64,000 nucleotides of DNA from positions 124,001 through 188,000 of the forward strand of contig NZ_VWMY01000006.1 of assembly GCF_008905045.1 (NCBI RefSeq). The letters run 5' to 3'. Under the pieces are notes generated by a model. It was not told the origin of the DNA and made no database searches. It saw only the letters and a list, made by a program, of their open reading frames with translations. The stretch comes from Streptomyces albicerus. GTDB lineage: Bacteria > Actinomycetota > Actinomycetes > Streptomycetales > Streptomycetaceae. The position numbers and the translations under genes are program-made. Positions 51,474-59,832 of the stretch are shown in pieces; position 1 is the stretch's first letter; each line of letters opens with the position of its first letter.

Positions 51474-52856
51474 TCACACCTCGGCGTAGCTGAGCTGCGT
51501 CTTCGCCTCCGAAGCCGTCGTGGCGGGAGATCCGGTGGCCGCCGGGCGGCGAAGGTATACGGCCCAGGTGACCACGAAGCAGACCCCGTAGAAGGCGAGG
51601 AAGGCGACGAAGGCCCCGGTGCCGGAACCGACACTCAGGAACGACTGCCGGAAGGCGAGGTTGATCCCGAGCCCGCCGAGCGCGCCCACGGCCCCGATGA
51701 GCCCCATCGAGGCCCCGGACAGCCGGCGCCCGTACGACGCGGCCTCTTCACCGGTCAGCCCCATGGCCGCGGCCTTCGCCTGGAAGATGCCGGGGATCAT
51801 CTTGTACGTGGACCCGTTGCCGAGCCCGGTCAGCACGAACAGCAGGATGAAGGCCGTGGTGAACAGGGCCAGCGACTTCTCCATGGAGGCGGCCACGATG
51901 ACGGCGGTCGCGACGCCCATGCCGACGAAGTTCCACAGGGTGATGCGGGCCCCGCCGTACTTGTCGGCGAGCCAACCGCCCACCGGCCGGATCAGCGAGC
52001 CGAGGAGCGGCCCGATGAAGGTGACGTAGGCCGCCTCCAGCGGCGTACGCCCGAACTGCGTCTGGAGTACGAGCCCGAAGGCGAAGCTGTACCCGATGAA
52101 CGACCCGAACGTCCCGATGTAGAGGAAGGACATGATCCAGGTGTGCGGGTCCTTCACGGCCTCCTTGGCGGCGCCGGTGTCGTTCTTCACGGACGTGATG
52201 TTGTCCATGTACATGGCGCCGAGGACGGCGGCGATGATGATGAGCGGGATGTAGATCCCCAGCAGGACACGCGGCCCGGCACTGGCGCCGATGACGGCGA
52301 GCCCGACGAGCTGCACAACCGGCACGCCGATGTTGCCGCCACCGGCATTGAGCCCGAGAGCCCACCCCTTCTTCCTCAAGGGGAAGAAGGAGTTGATGTT
52401 GGTCATGGAGGAGGCGAAGTTGCCTCCTCCGACGCCGGCGAGCATGGCGCACACCAGGAAGGTGCCGAAGGACGTCCCCGGCTCCATCACGATGAACGCG
52501 GCGATCGTCGGCAGGAGCAGCATGCTCGCCGAGACGATGGTCCAGTTCCGGCCACCGAAGCGGGCTACCGCGAAGGTGTACGGCACCCGCACGATCGCGC
52601 CGACCAGCGTGGCCATCGAGATGATGAAGAACTTGTCGGCCGGGGTGAGCCCGTACTCGGGCCCCATGAAGAGGACCATGACCGACCACAGGGTCCAGAT
52701 CGAGAACCCGATGTGCTCGGAGAGAACGGAGAAGAACAGGTTCCGATGGGCGACCTTCTCCCCCGTCTCCTTCCAGAACGTCTCGTCCTCCGGGTCCCAC
52801 TGCTCGATCCAGCGGCCCCCCTTGCGCGGTGCGATGCTGCTGCTCGGGGCTGTCAT
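51474..52856 (-). CDS. narK: Nitrate/nitrite transporter, NarK family
   Basis: A 460-residue MFS transporter with about 12 helices. The two nitrate signature motifs are visible: AGVGGGNFASSMTNINSFFP and LGLNAGGGNIGVP near residues 140-185, and GLGNGSTYKMIPGIF near 340. It imports nitrate or exports nitrite across the membrane. The start is ATG 52856 with GGAGG six bases upstream. A GlnR-like site precedes it and nnaR lies downstream, so nitrogen-controlled expression is likely. Confidence 0.94.
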   Translation of the reverse strand: MTAPSSSIAPRKGGRWIEQWDPEDETFWKETGEKVAHRNLFFSVLSEHIGFSIWTLWSVMVLFMGPEYGLTPADKFFIISMATLVGAIVRVPYTFAVARFGGRNWTIVSASMLLLPTIAAFIVMEPGTSFGTFLVCAMLAGVGGGNFASSMTNINSFFPLRKKGWALGLNAGGGNIGVPVVQLVGLAVIGASAGPRVLLGIYIPLIIIAAVLGAMYMDNITSVKNDTGAAKEAVKDPHTWIMSFLYIGTFGSFIGYSFAFGLVLQTQFGRTPLEAAYVTFIGPLLGSLIRPVGGWLADKYGGARITLWNFVGMGVATAVIVAASMEKSLALFTTAFILLFVLTGLGNGSTYKMIPGIFQAKAAAMGLTGEEAASYGRRLSGASMGLIGAVGALGGLGINLAFRQSFLSVGSGTGAFVAFLAFYGVCFVVTWAVYLRRPAATGSPATTASEAKTQLSYAEV

Positions 52857-52907
52857 CTCACGCCTCCACATTTCTACGGGTGGTGTGCCCGAAGGTAGGG
52901 ATGGCGC

Positions 52908-52923
52908 GTTTCCGGCCTGTGGC
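52908..52923 (-). promoter_or_regulatory. GlnR-like operator candidate upstream of narK
   Basis: On the minus strand GCCAC-AGGCCG-GAAAC matches the GlnR box gTnAC-n6-GaAAC at nine of ten key positions. It is about 52-67 bases upstream of the narK start. GlnR is the global nitrogen regulator of Streptomyces and acts with NnaR on nitrate genes (literature knowledge). Not tested. Confidence 0.5.
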
Positions 52924-53003
52924 TGCGAGTGACCGCCGGGGAACTTTGCTCTCACCCCGGGGCGCGGGGCGCGGTGAGGGTTTTTTCGGGGGGTGGGGGT
53001 TTT

Positions 53004-54152
53004 CTACTGGTGAGGGGGGTGCCGGGGGTGCGATTGCGGGGGCTCCTGCGGGTGCGGGGGCTGCGGCTGCGGCGGTATGGGGGCGGCCGGGCCCGGGCCC
53101 GGGTGGGCGTAGGGGGCCGGGGGGCCGCCGTACGGGCCGGGGGCCTGAGGAGGAGGGTACGGGGCAGGGGGCTGGGGTGCGGCGTACGGAGCGGAGGCTT
53201 GCGGTGCGGCGTACGTACCCGGGGTTGGAGGGGCGGCGTACGGACCTGGGGCTGGAGGGGCGGCGGCGTATGGGCCCGGGGCGTGTGGACCTGGGGCGTG
53301 TGAACCCGGGGGGTGTGGACCCGGCGTCGGCGAACCGAAGGGATTGCCGTGGCCCGCGCCCGCCGCTCCGAGGGGATTGCCGTGGCCCGGATCTGCCGCT
53401 CCGTAGGGGTTGGCGTGGCCCGGATCCGCCGTTCCGTAGGGGTTGGCGTGGCCCGGATCCGCCGTTCCGTAAGGGTTGCCGTGGCCCGGATCCGCCGTTC
53501 CGAAGGGGTTGCCGTGCGCCGGGCCCGCAGCGCCGAAAGGGCCGAAAGGATTGGCATGCCCCGGCAGCTGCCCACCCGGGGGCAGATACCGCACCCGCCC
53601 CGTCTCATCCGTGACGGGCATGAACCCGGAGGCCTGCAACCGGGCCGCGAACTTCGCGTTCCGCTTCCGCGTGACGAGGAATCCAACACCCAGGATCACC
53701 ATGAGCACCGCCCAGGACGCGATCACATAGGTCACCCCGTCCCCACTCGCCCGCATGACCCCGATGGCCATGCCGACGGTGAGGCCGACCGCTCCGAACC
53801 CCATCCGCTTCTCGGCACTCCTACCGGTCAGGTCGAAGTTGATCCGAGCCTTGAGCAGTTCCAGGGCGTCGGGCACGAGGGGCGGCAACGCCCCGCCGCC
53901 GGCCGCCTGCGGAAACTGGGCCCAGTTCTGCGCTGCCCGCGCCCGGGCCTGCGGACTCGGATCCGGCACGATGAGCATCTTCAGCGAACCGTTCTGCCCG
54001 CCCTGCCGCACATCCGCGTACTCGTACCCGAACTGCTGAGCAATGAAGGCAAGCCGAGCAAGCTTCTTCACGGACGCCATGGCGCTGGTGAGCTCCACGG
54101 GCTCCCCACCGGCCATGAGCTGGAACATCTTCTGGACTTGGCGGTTGCTCAT
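53004..54152 (-). CDS. Membrane protein with Gly/His/Asn/Pro tandem repeats
   Basis: A 382-residue protein. The N-terminal about 120 residues are soluble and helical, followed by two membrane helices (FGAVGLTVGMAIGVM and YVIASWAVLMVILGVGFLV near residues 118-155). The C-terminal half is a disordered Gly/Pro/His/Ala stretch with a repeated unit of the type GHANPYGTADP, six copies, then a Pro/Ala tail with PGPYAAP units. The start is ATG 54152. Function unknown. It precedes the accessory region. Confidence 0.75.
   Translation of the reverse strand: MSNRQVQKMFQLMAGGEPVELTSAMASVKKLARLAFIAQQFGYEYADVRQGGQNGSLKMLIVPDPSPQARARAAQNWAQFPQAAGGGALPPLVPDALELLKARINFDLTGRSAEKRMGFGAVGLTVGMAIGVMRASGDGVTYVIASWAVLMVILGVGFLVTRKRNAKFAARLQASGFMPVTDETGRVRYLPPGGQLPGHANPFGPFGAAGPAHGNPFGTADPGHGNPYGTADPGHANPYGTADPGHANPYGAADPGHGNPLGAAGAGHGNPFGSPTPGPHPPGSHAPGPHAPGPYAAAPPAPGPYAAPPTPGTYAAPQASAPYAAPQPPAPYPPPQAPGPYGGPPAPYAHPGPGPAAPIPPQPQPPHPQEPPQSHPRHPPHQ
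53338..53536. repeat. 33-bp tandem repeat array, six copies
   Basis: Six consecutive units of the type GTAGGGGTTGGCGTGGCCCG plus GATCCGCCGTTCC lie inside the membrane protein gene. The period of 33 bp keeps the reading frame, giving the 11-residue protein repeats. Units 3 and 4 are almost identical, pointing to recent duplication. Confidence 0.8.
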
Positions 54153-54325
54153 GCCTGTCTTTCGGGTCGCCGGCCGGTGATCGTTGTTCGCGTGGGCAGC
54201 CTAGCCACTGCCGCGGAGGGCCAACGAACCCTCACGCGGACTACACGGAAGGCTCACACGCAACGACTCCGCCCAGCCGGACTCCCGCCAGCCTGAATTC
54301 ATGACGGCGGCTGGCGGATCGACTG

Positions 54326-54658
54326 TCATCGCACGGATACCGACTGCGACACCTCCTCTTCCCTCCCTCCGACCTCGAACCACAGCAGCTTCCCGACACC
54401 ACGCCCGAGCAAGCCGCCACCGAGGGACCAGCCGCCGCACGAACTCGCGCGCTGCTGCACGAGGAGCAGTCCGCGCCTTCCTTCCGCATCTGTCGGAGCG
54501 GGCGGGACACGGTCACTTGGGGGCTTATCGGAGGGCGGCGGAATGTGCGGGCTGCTGTCCCACACACCCACTCGCACTCGCTCGTCCCCCAGCGCGGACA
54601 GCCGCAGGGAGGCGTGGCCTCTCGTGTGCCGGTACGCATTGGTGATCAATTTGGCACC
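54326..54658 (-). pseudogene. ATP-binding (HATPase_c, RsbW-like) fragment, 5' truncated
   Basis: The readable protein begins KLITNAYRHTRGHASLRLSA and ends GRGVGKLLWFEVGGRE, matching the C-terminal two thirds of Streptomyces anti-sigma/ATP-binding proteins of the RsbW type, which normally open with helices about 40-50 residues longer. Directly upstream of the homology a TGA stop lies in the same frame (54665-54667), so the N-terminal part is lost. The only start codon is TTG 54649 without a ribosome site. A remnant at the edge of the accessory region is the best reading. Confidence 0.6.
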
Positions 54659-54726
54659 TATGGGTCACACAGTCGGCGGTGGTCACTTCGTACCACTTCC
54701 TTGCGGCCCGAGGCCCATTTTCACGG

Positions 54727-55419
54727 TCAACGGGCCTCGCTCGCGCCTTCTTCCAGCGGATTGTCGAAGCTGACCGTTTCGGCGATCTGCTTGAGGATCG
54801 CGCGGTACTGCTCGCGGTGGGCCGCAGCCGTCGTACTCAGCGTGAGGACGACCAGGCGCCTGCAGTCCGGGTGCGGCAGGTGGGCGTGGATCTGGAGAAG
54901 TGCCTGCCGAGGAAGACCACTGTCGGCTGATGGTGTGCGCACGGTCTCGCCGAACGTGGCGGGACCACAGGGCAGTTCGAGGTACTCAATGTGCGTATGA
55001 CCCTCGGCAGAAGCCACGGCACGGGCTGCGGTGGCCGCACGCGACGACAGGGTCGTGTCACGCCAGGAGAGGGTGACGAAAGAGAGCAGGGGCTGACCAT
55101 TGGCTCCGCTGTCCGCGTCATCGACGTCGTCGCGATGTAGGCCGATGGAGCAGTGGACGGTACCGATCTCACGCAGTGCGGCCAGCAATCGCTGCCCTTC
55201 CGCGACTTGAGCAACGAACCGCTGACGGGTCACCTCGTCGGGTGCCGCGTCGAGGAACGGGGCGAAGGCGGTACGCAGGTCGTGGGCGGCTGGGGAGTCA
55301 GGTGCAGCGAGCAAGAGGTCGAGAGGGAGCGGGGTGAAACCTGCGGGTTCGGCGAACCAAATGTCTGCCTGGGGGTCCTTGGCAGAGTCGTCAACGGTGA
55401 AGCGGGGGGTGGCGGTCAT
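54727..55419 (-). CDS. Hypothetical protein of the WXG100/type VII-like cluster
   Basis: A 230-residue soluble protein of unknown function, starting MTATPRFTVDDSAKDPQADIWF. It has an alternating acidic and hydrophobic pattern, no signal peptide or membrane helix, and a C-terminal segment RRLVVLTLSTTAAAHREQYRAILKQIAETVSF. It lies on the same strand and 35 bp after a membrane-protein gene and WXG-like genes, so it belongs to the same operon, perhaps as a chaperone or EspG-like partner. That is inference. Confidence 0.65.
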   Translation of the reverse strand: MTATPRFTVDDSAKDPQADIWFAEPAGFTPLPLDLLLAAPDSPAAHDLRTAFAPFLDAAPDEVTRQRFVAQVAEGQRLLAALREIGTVHCSIGLHRDDVDDADSGANGQPLLSFVTLSWRDTTLSSRAATAARAVASAEGHTHIEYLELPCGPATFGETVRTPSADSGLPRQALLQIHAHLPHPDCRRLVVLTLSTTAAAHREQYRAILKQIAETVSFDNPLEEGASEAR

Positions 55420-55454
55420 GGGTCCTGTCCGGTACGCGTAGCTCAGCGTCGGCG

Positions 55455-56129
55455 CTACTGCTTAGCCGACGGGTCGGGCACGTGAGCTCCGGCGCGGCGG
55501 GCGCGTTCGAGGGCGGCAGGGCTGGCGTTCCAGTCGGTCGGGGTGATTCCCCGGCGGCCCGTGGCCGTGCGCTGGTAGAGGAGGTGCAGCCGCTTGGGCG
55601 TGTTGCCTCCGCGGCCGGTGGCCGCGACAACGGCGATAAAACGGGGATCGCCGGCGAACCAAAGGGGATCGATCTGAGCCTTCAGTTCTGGTTTGGTACG
55701 GGAGGTTCCGAATCGCCTCATCCACCAGAAGGTGCGCATGTTTGCCAGGAAGAGCAGAGGAATCTGCTCCTCTGGCTTCTCAGGATTGGGGATCTCGAAC
55801 CACATCTCGTCCTCCTGAGCCTGGAGGTGCTTGTTCCGGCCACGGGGGACGCCGGTGAGGAGCTGCCAGGGGTACTGCTGGAGGACACGCCGGATGTGGA
55901 GGGACGGACGAAAATAGGCGAGTTGGAGCACGGCGCGGAAGGTCGCGTAGACGAGGACGGGAAGAAAGACCCAACCGATCCAGGGTGGTGTCGCCACGAT
56001 GAGAAAGAGGACCCCGAACCAGACGGAGATCCAACCGACCAGCCGCCCGACGATCATGATCATGTGCTGGTTCCAGGCCTGCTGGGTTGGTGAATGGCCC
56101 CAAGCTGTCGGGGAGGTGGTTGGGTTCAT
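55455..56129 (-). CDS. Membrane protein of the WXG100/type VII-like cluster
   Basis: A 224-residue protein with two membrane helices near the N terminus (MIVGRLVGWISVWFGVLFLIV and WIGWVFLPVLVYATFRAVL) and a soluble C-terminal domain (HLQAQEDEMWFEIPNPEKPEEQ, then LYQRTATGRRGITPTDWNASP). I do not recognise the family. The start is ATG 56129. It follows the WXG-like gene by 27 bp and probably shares its transcript. A role in export or membrane anchoring of the cluster products is a guess. Confidence 0.65.
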   Translation of the reverse strand: MNPTTSPTAWGHSPTQQAWNQHMIMIVGRLVGWISVWFGVLFLIVATPPWIGWVFLPVLVYATFRAVLQLAYFRPSLHIRRVLQQYPWQLLTGVPRGRNKHLQAQEDEMWFEIPNPEKPEEQIPLLFLANMRTFWWMRRFGTSRTKPELKAQIDPLWFAGDPRFIAVVAATGRGGNTPKRLHLLYQRTATGRRGITPTDWNASPAALERARRAGAHVPDPSAKQ

Positions 56130-56156
56130 GTGGCGGGTTCTCTCTATGTTTGGGGC

Positions 56157-57500
56157 TCAGAAAACATGCCGGGCTAGGTCGACGAGCGCACCACCGTCAA
56201 TACCGAGCCGCGCTCCGTCGATGCCTGCCACGGAGCCGTCCTTGATCCCGTCGTCGTCGGCGTCCACGGCCTTCATGACCAGGCCGAAGCCTGCGGTAGC
56301 CACGCCGATTGAGGCTGAGGTGACCTCGACCGATCTAATGGTCTGCTCGGCCCGGGCGCCCCGAATCGTGAAATTAAGGAGGGAGTTGTCCAGGGCAGAG
56401 ATGGATTTCGCCTGTTCCATGGTGGCAGTACCGAAACGGGCAGCTCGCTGGCCCAGCGTGATGACTTCTCCCGCCTCGCCAGTGGCTCGCACGGCAGCCA
56501 TAACGCCTTTGCCCGCTGCGCCGACTCCAGGAAGCATGCCAAGGGCGTCGCCGCTGACCGTGACGAGGTTGCTCCAGAAGTCCGTGTCGAACTCACCTTT
56601 GGTGAACCCATCCCACAACGAAGCACGCAGCGCTGGGTCGCCCAGCACCCGCATCCCCAAGGCCGTAGCACTAAACGCCCCCGCGACGAGCAGCAGCACC
56701 GCAGCCGCCGTCCCACCCGTCAGCACGAACAGCGCCGCCAGCCCGACCACTGCCGCCACACTGCTGAGGATGTCCGGCAGGTTCTCACCAAGCCAGTCAA
56801 GCGCCGAGTCGAACCACCCCGGCTCATGCGGCGCCAGCTTCTTCGTAGCGTCCCGGATCTTGCCGGCGCGGTACTGCGCCTGGGTCTCGTGCTCCTCGGC
56901 CAGCTTTCGGGCCCTGCTCAGGATCTTCTCAAGGTCGGCTTCCGCCTCGTCGACGGCCGTGTTCGCGCGGGTCAGCGCCTTCTGCGCGTCGTCCTGGGCG
57001 GTGCCCTTCTTCTCCAGGGCCGGGTCGTCGCCCGCCGTGGTCGCCTTGCCCTTGGCGGTGTCGACTGCGGCGCGGGCGTCCTTTGCCTCTTCGTCAAGGC
57101 GCTTGGCTCGGCGCTGGAAATCGTCGAGTTCACCCTCCCAGAGGCTCAGTTGCTTGGCCGCCTTGCGAATGGAACGCGCGGCGTTCTTCAGGTTCAGCGG
57201 CAGCGGACCGCCGTCGAGCTGCTCCCGGAAGGCGACGGCCGCGTCGCCCTTCCAGTAGCTGCCGTCCATCAGCTTGGTGACCAGGTCACGCGTGTCTTCG
57301 AGGACCTTCGCGCAGCTTGCAAGCTTCTTGTGCAGGCCGCTCACTGTGTCGGTGCTGCCCGGCACAGGGTTGAAGCCCAGGTGCGGATAGTCGGGGTTGG
57401 GCATCCTCGGCGAGGATTTCAGCCCTTGAGGCAGCGGACCGTCCTTGGCTGCCTGGGAGCTGGGGAGGGACGACGGTTCAAGGCCGGAGGTGACAGTCAC
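56157..57500 (-). CDS. Large WXG/LXG-like protein with coiled coil and C-terminal hydrophobic helices
   Basis: A 447-residue protein. The N-terminal about 140 residues form a long helical hairpin with a WXG-type motif (SYWKGDAAVAFREQL) typical of type VII secretion substrates; then a coiled coil (RRAKRLDEEAKDARAAVDTA) continues. Around residues 240-290 are hydrophobic helices (LSSVAAVVGLAALFVLTGG). The end is polar (DADDDGIKDGSVAGID). No toxin domain is evident. The start is GTG 57500, overlapping the small upstream gene by GTGA, so both are co-translated. Confidence 0.75.
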   Translation of the reverse strand: MTVTSGLEPSSLPSSQAAKDGPLPQGLKSSPRMPNPDYPHLGFNPVPGSTDTVSGLHKKLASCAKVLEDTRDLVTKLMDGSYWKGDAAVAFREQLDGGPLPLNLKNAARSIRKAAKQLSLWEGELDDFQRRAKRLDEEAKDARAAVDTAKGKATTAGDDPALEKKGTAQDDAQKALTRANTAVDEAEADLEKILSRARKLAEEHETQAQYRAGKIRDATKKLAPHEPGWFDSALDWLGENLPDILSSVAAVVGLAALFVLTGGTAAAVLLLVAGAFSATALGMRVLGDPALRASLWDGFTKGEFDTDFWSNLVTVSGDALGMLPGVGAAGKGVMAAVRATGEAGEVITLGQRAARFGTATMEQAKSISALDNSLLNFTIRGARAEQTIRSVEVTSASIGVATAGFGLVMKAVDADDDGIKDGSVAGIDGARLGIDGGALVDLARHVF

Positions 57501-57820
57501 TTCTTGCCGCCGCCTTCGCCGTTGCCGGCCTTCTTCAGCGCCTCTTCCAGCGCCTTGTCGACCTCGAGGTAGCTGTCCCGGCTCTTGCCGATGATCTCGG
57601 CAAGGTCTTCGGTCTGCTTGCCGATCTCCTCCGAGCCGTACTTCCAGTCCTCCTGGAAATCCTCGCACGCGGAGTCCAGGTCGTCGGTGCCCAGGCCCGT
57701 GATGGTCGCTTCGGACAACGCCTTGCGGACGCCCTTGAGCGAGTCCGTCGACTTGTTCAGCATCTTCATGAAGCGCCCGAGCTCATCCCCGTCAACAGCC
57801 AGCCGCTCCGCCACGCGCAC
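57497..57820 (-). CDS. Small WXG100-like protein
   Basis: A 107-residue helical protein with the motif DFQEDWKYGSEEIGKQTEDL, a WXG100-like turn (W-K-Y-G) between two helices, the hallmark of small substrates of type VII (ESX) secretion. Its tail is Gly/Lys-rich. The start is GTG 57820 with GGGGAG upstream. It overlaps the next gene by GTGA. The pair resembles a substrate and its larger partner. No type VII ATPase gene is in this window. Confidence 0.75.
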   Translation of the reverse strand: MRVAERLAVDGDELGRFMKMLNKSTDSLKGVRKALSEATITGLGTDDLDSACEDFQEDWKYGSEEIGKQTEDLAEIIGKSRDSYLEVDKALEEALKKAGNGEGGGKK

Positions 57821-58011
57821 CTGCTCCCCGCTCGACTGCCGTTCCTGCAGGGCAGCGACGCTAGTTGCTTCACCCCGCCTGGGGCAGTCGCGGTCGGCCC
57901 CGCGGTCTGTGGTTGACGGCCTGGAGGAGTTCTTGTGTTTGCGATGCCGGCGGGTGGAGCCTCGCCCCGGTTCATCCGAAAGCAGGAAGAGGAGCAGAAC
58001 GGTCTAAGCGG

Positions 58012-58254
58012 CTACACCACCGTGACCTGTCTCCAGCCTCCCGCGTCCGCGCCCCGTACAGGAGCCGCATACCCCTCCGGGTCGGCGAACACCCGCACCT
58101 GGTCCCGACGGTCAAGTCGCCACAGTGCGCCGGCATCGGCGCCCACGATCTTGTCCTTGTCCTCGGAACCGTCGTCGCTGCCACAGGCTGACAGCGACAG
58201 GGCCGCGGGGGCGGTCGGCGCGATCGCTGCGAGCAGGGTGGGGCGGCGGTTCAC
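58012..58254 (-). CDS. Small lipoprotein, paralogue of the truncated copy at 59623
   Basis: An 80-residue lipoprotein starting MNRRPTLLAAIAPTAPAALS with lipobox SLSAC, then the soluble part GSDDGSEDKDKIVGADAGALWRLDRRDQV (split here), ending with GWRQVTVV. The start is GTG 58254. About 100 bp including the start are nearly repeated at 59623-59730, where the gene is cut after 27 codons. It stands between the WXG-like genes and a SUKH-3 gene. Function unknown. Confidence 0.6.
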   Translation of the reverse strand: MNRRPTLLAAIAPTAPAALSLSACGSDDGSEDKDKIVGADAGALWRLDRRDQVRVFADPEGYAAPVRGADAGGWRQVTVV

Positions 58255-58550
58255 GGACGGTTCCCGGTGGGGCGAGGGTTGGATGAGCGAAGTGACGCTA
58301 TCGATGCGGTTGTGGTGACACCAGAGCGAACTGCGTCGAAGGCGGCGGCTCCGTGCCGACCCCAAAGCGCCCATCAGGCCGTCAAATGGCAGCCAGGAGA
58401 CTTCTATTGAGTGATCTCCGTGAAGCGGAGCCGTTACAGCGTTTGCCGCACGGTCCACTCGCGCGCGGCACCGCTCGGGCGAGCGCGCCGACCGGGCCTC
58501 GCAAAGGGCCAGCCGTTGGACCTGCATTCGCAGCCCCAGCGCCGCTCTGG

Positions 58551-59507
58551 CTACTTGTTTCCCTCGATGAGCTTCTCGAGTGCTTTGTCGCCGGTGTCCG
58601 CCAACAAGCTCACGTAGTCCATACCGTGGTAGACCGCCCCATTCTCGGCCATGGTCAGGTAGAAGTTGCCGCGGGCGGCGTCGCCGATGGGATAGAGATA
58701 GGTCCCGACTTCCTCACTTTGGACATCGATGATCTCGAAGTCCCATTTCGCCACTAGCGGGTCAAGCCGGAATGGTGACCGGCCCATCGTCCGACCAGGC
58801 CCCTTCACCTGGAACTCCAAGCCGCCGAATTCAGTGAGGAACCGCCGTGCGGCATCATGCATCTCGAAGCCCTCGTCCTCCTCGTACAGGACGCGTTCCC
58901 ACTCCTCGGTGGACACCGAGCGTCCTGGGTGCCACCCGGCCAGCCGCAGCACCCGATCTGTCTCGGCGGACCACCGGGTCCCGATCTCGGCGCTCACATC
59001 GTGTTCGGGACGGTGCGGCAGCGCGAGATGGTCACCTGCCAGCACGAACGGCAAGGGGGCATTGGTGGGCTGCTCCATGACCAGCTTTTCCACCGCGTCA
59101 CAGCCGGTATTCGCCAGCAACTCAAAACGGTCCTTGCCAATGTAGACCGCCCCGTTCGCGGTCATACCCAGATAGCTTTCACCACTGTCAGCCTGGCCGA
59201 TGGGGTAGATCGAGATCCCGGCTTCGTTGGTCACCCTGGCGAAGGCACGGCTGTCCGCTTCAGTGATGAGCGGGTCGAACCGGAATGGCGACTGGGGCAT
59301 GATCGGGCCCGGTGTCCACTCGTCGGTCCTCAGCCCGCCGAACTCGGACAGGAACCTCCGCGCGGCATCGTGCATCTCTACGCCATCGTGCTCACGAACA
59401 CGGCCTTCCCGAATCTCGGTGGGTACTGATCGACCGGGGTACCATCCGGCATCCCGCAACACGCGGTACGTCAACATGGACCAACCCGAAGGTACTTCGT
59501 CGCTCAC
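58551..59507 (-). CDS. Tandem SUKH-3 immunity-type protein
   Basis: A 318-residue protein of two SUKH-3 domains. Copy 1 has YRVLRDAGWYPGRSVPTEI and MHDAARRFLSEFGGL (about residues 14-57); copy 2 has DRVLRLAGWHPGRSVSTEEW and MHDAARRFLTEFGGL (about 183-235). SUKH proteins are known immunity factors of bacterial polymorphic toxin systems, and other family members bind diverse toxins. Tandem copies may cover several toxins. The start is ATG 59507. Confidence 0.85.
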   Translation of the reverse strand: MSDEVPSGWSMLTYRVLRDAGWYPGRSVPTEIREGRVREHDGVEMHDAARRFLSEFGGLRTDEWTPGPIMPQSPFRFDPLITEADSRAFARVTNEAGISIYPIGQADSGESYLGMTANGAVYIGKDRFELLANTGCDAVEKLVMEQPTNAPLPFVLAGDHLALPHRPEHDVSAEIGTRWSAETDRVLRLAGWHPGRSVSTEEWERVLYEEDEGFEMHDAARRFLTEFGGLEFQVKGPGRTMGRSPFRLDPLVAKWDFEIIDVQSEEVGTYLYPIGDAARGNFYLTMAENGAVYHGMDYVSLLADTGDKALEKLIEGNK

Positions 59508-59622
59508 TTCTAGATCACCGCCGTAACTCTGAGTTCGTCAAGCACGTGCTGACACAACGGGCAGGGAGGCTTCGGCGAACCATGTGCCGGATTGCCCGGG
59601 GCCCGCACATTCACGGCCGCCA

Positions 59623-59706
59623 TCACTCCACCTCGCAGGCGGCCAGCGACAGGACCGCGGCGGCGGTCAGCGCGATCGCTGCGAGCAGGGTGGGGTGGCG
59701 GTTCAC
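59623..59706 (-). pseudogene. Remnant of a lipoprotein gene, 27 codons then stop
   Basis: The frame from GTG 59706 reads MNRHPTLLAAIALTAAAVLS then LAACEVE and ends at a TGA (59623-59625), so only the signal peptide and lipobox remain. The upstream 100 bp closely match the region around the intact copy at 58012-58254 (same core GCGATCGCTGCGAGCAGGGT on the plus strand). This is a duplicate that lost its body. Confidence 0.65.
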
Positions 59707-59832
59707 GGACGGCTCCCGGTGGGGCGAGAAGGACATGAGCGCAGCCACGCTACCGACGGGGCAAGGGGCGACACGAGAGTGAACTACAGCAGCGGCAACC
59801 ACACAGCGCCTGGGACCGGCAGCGCACGCGGA

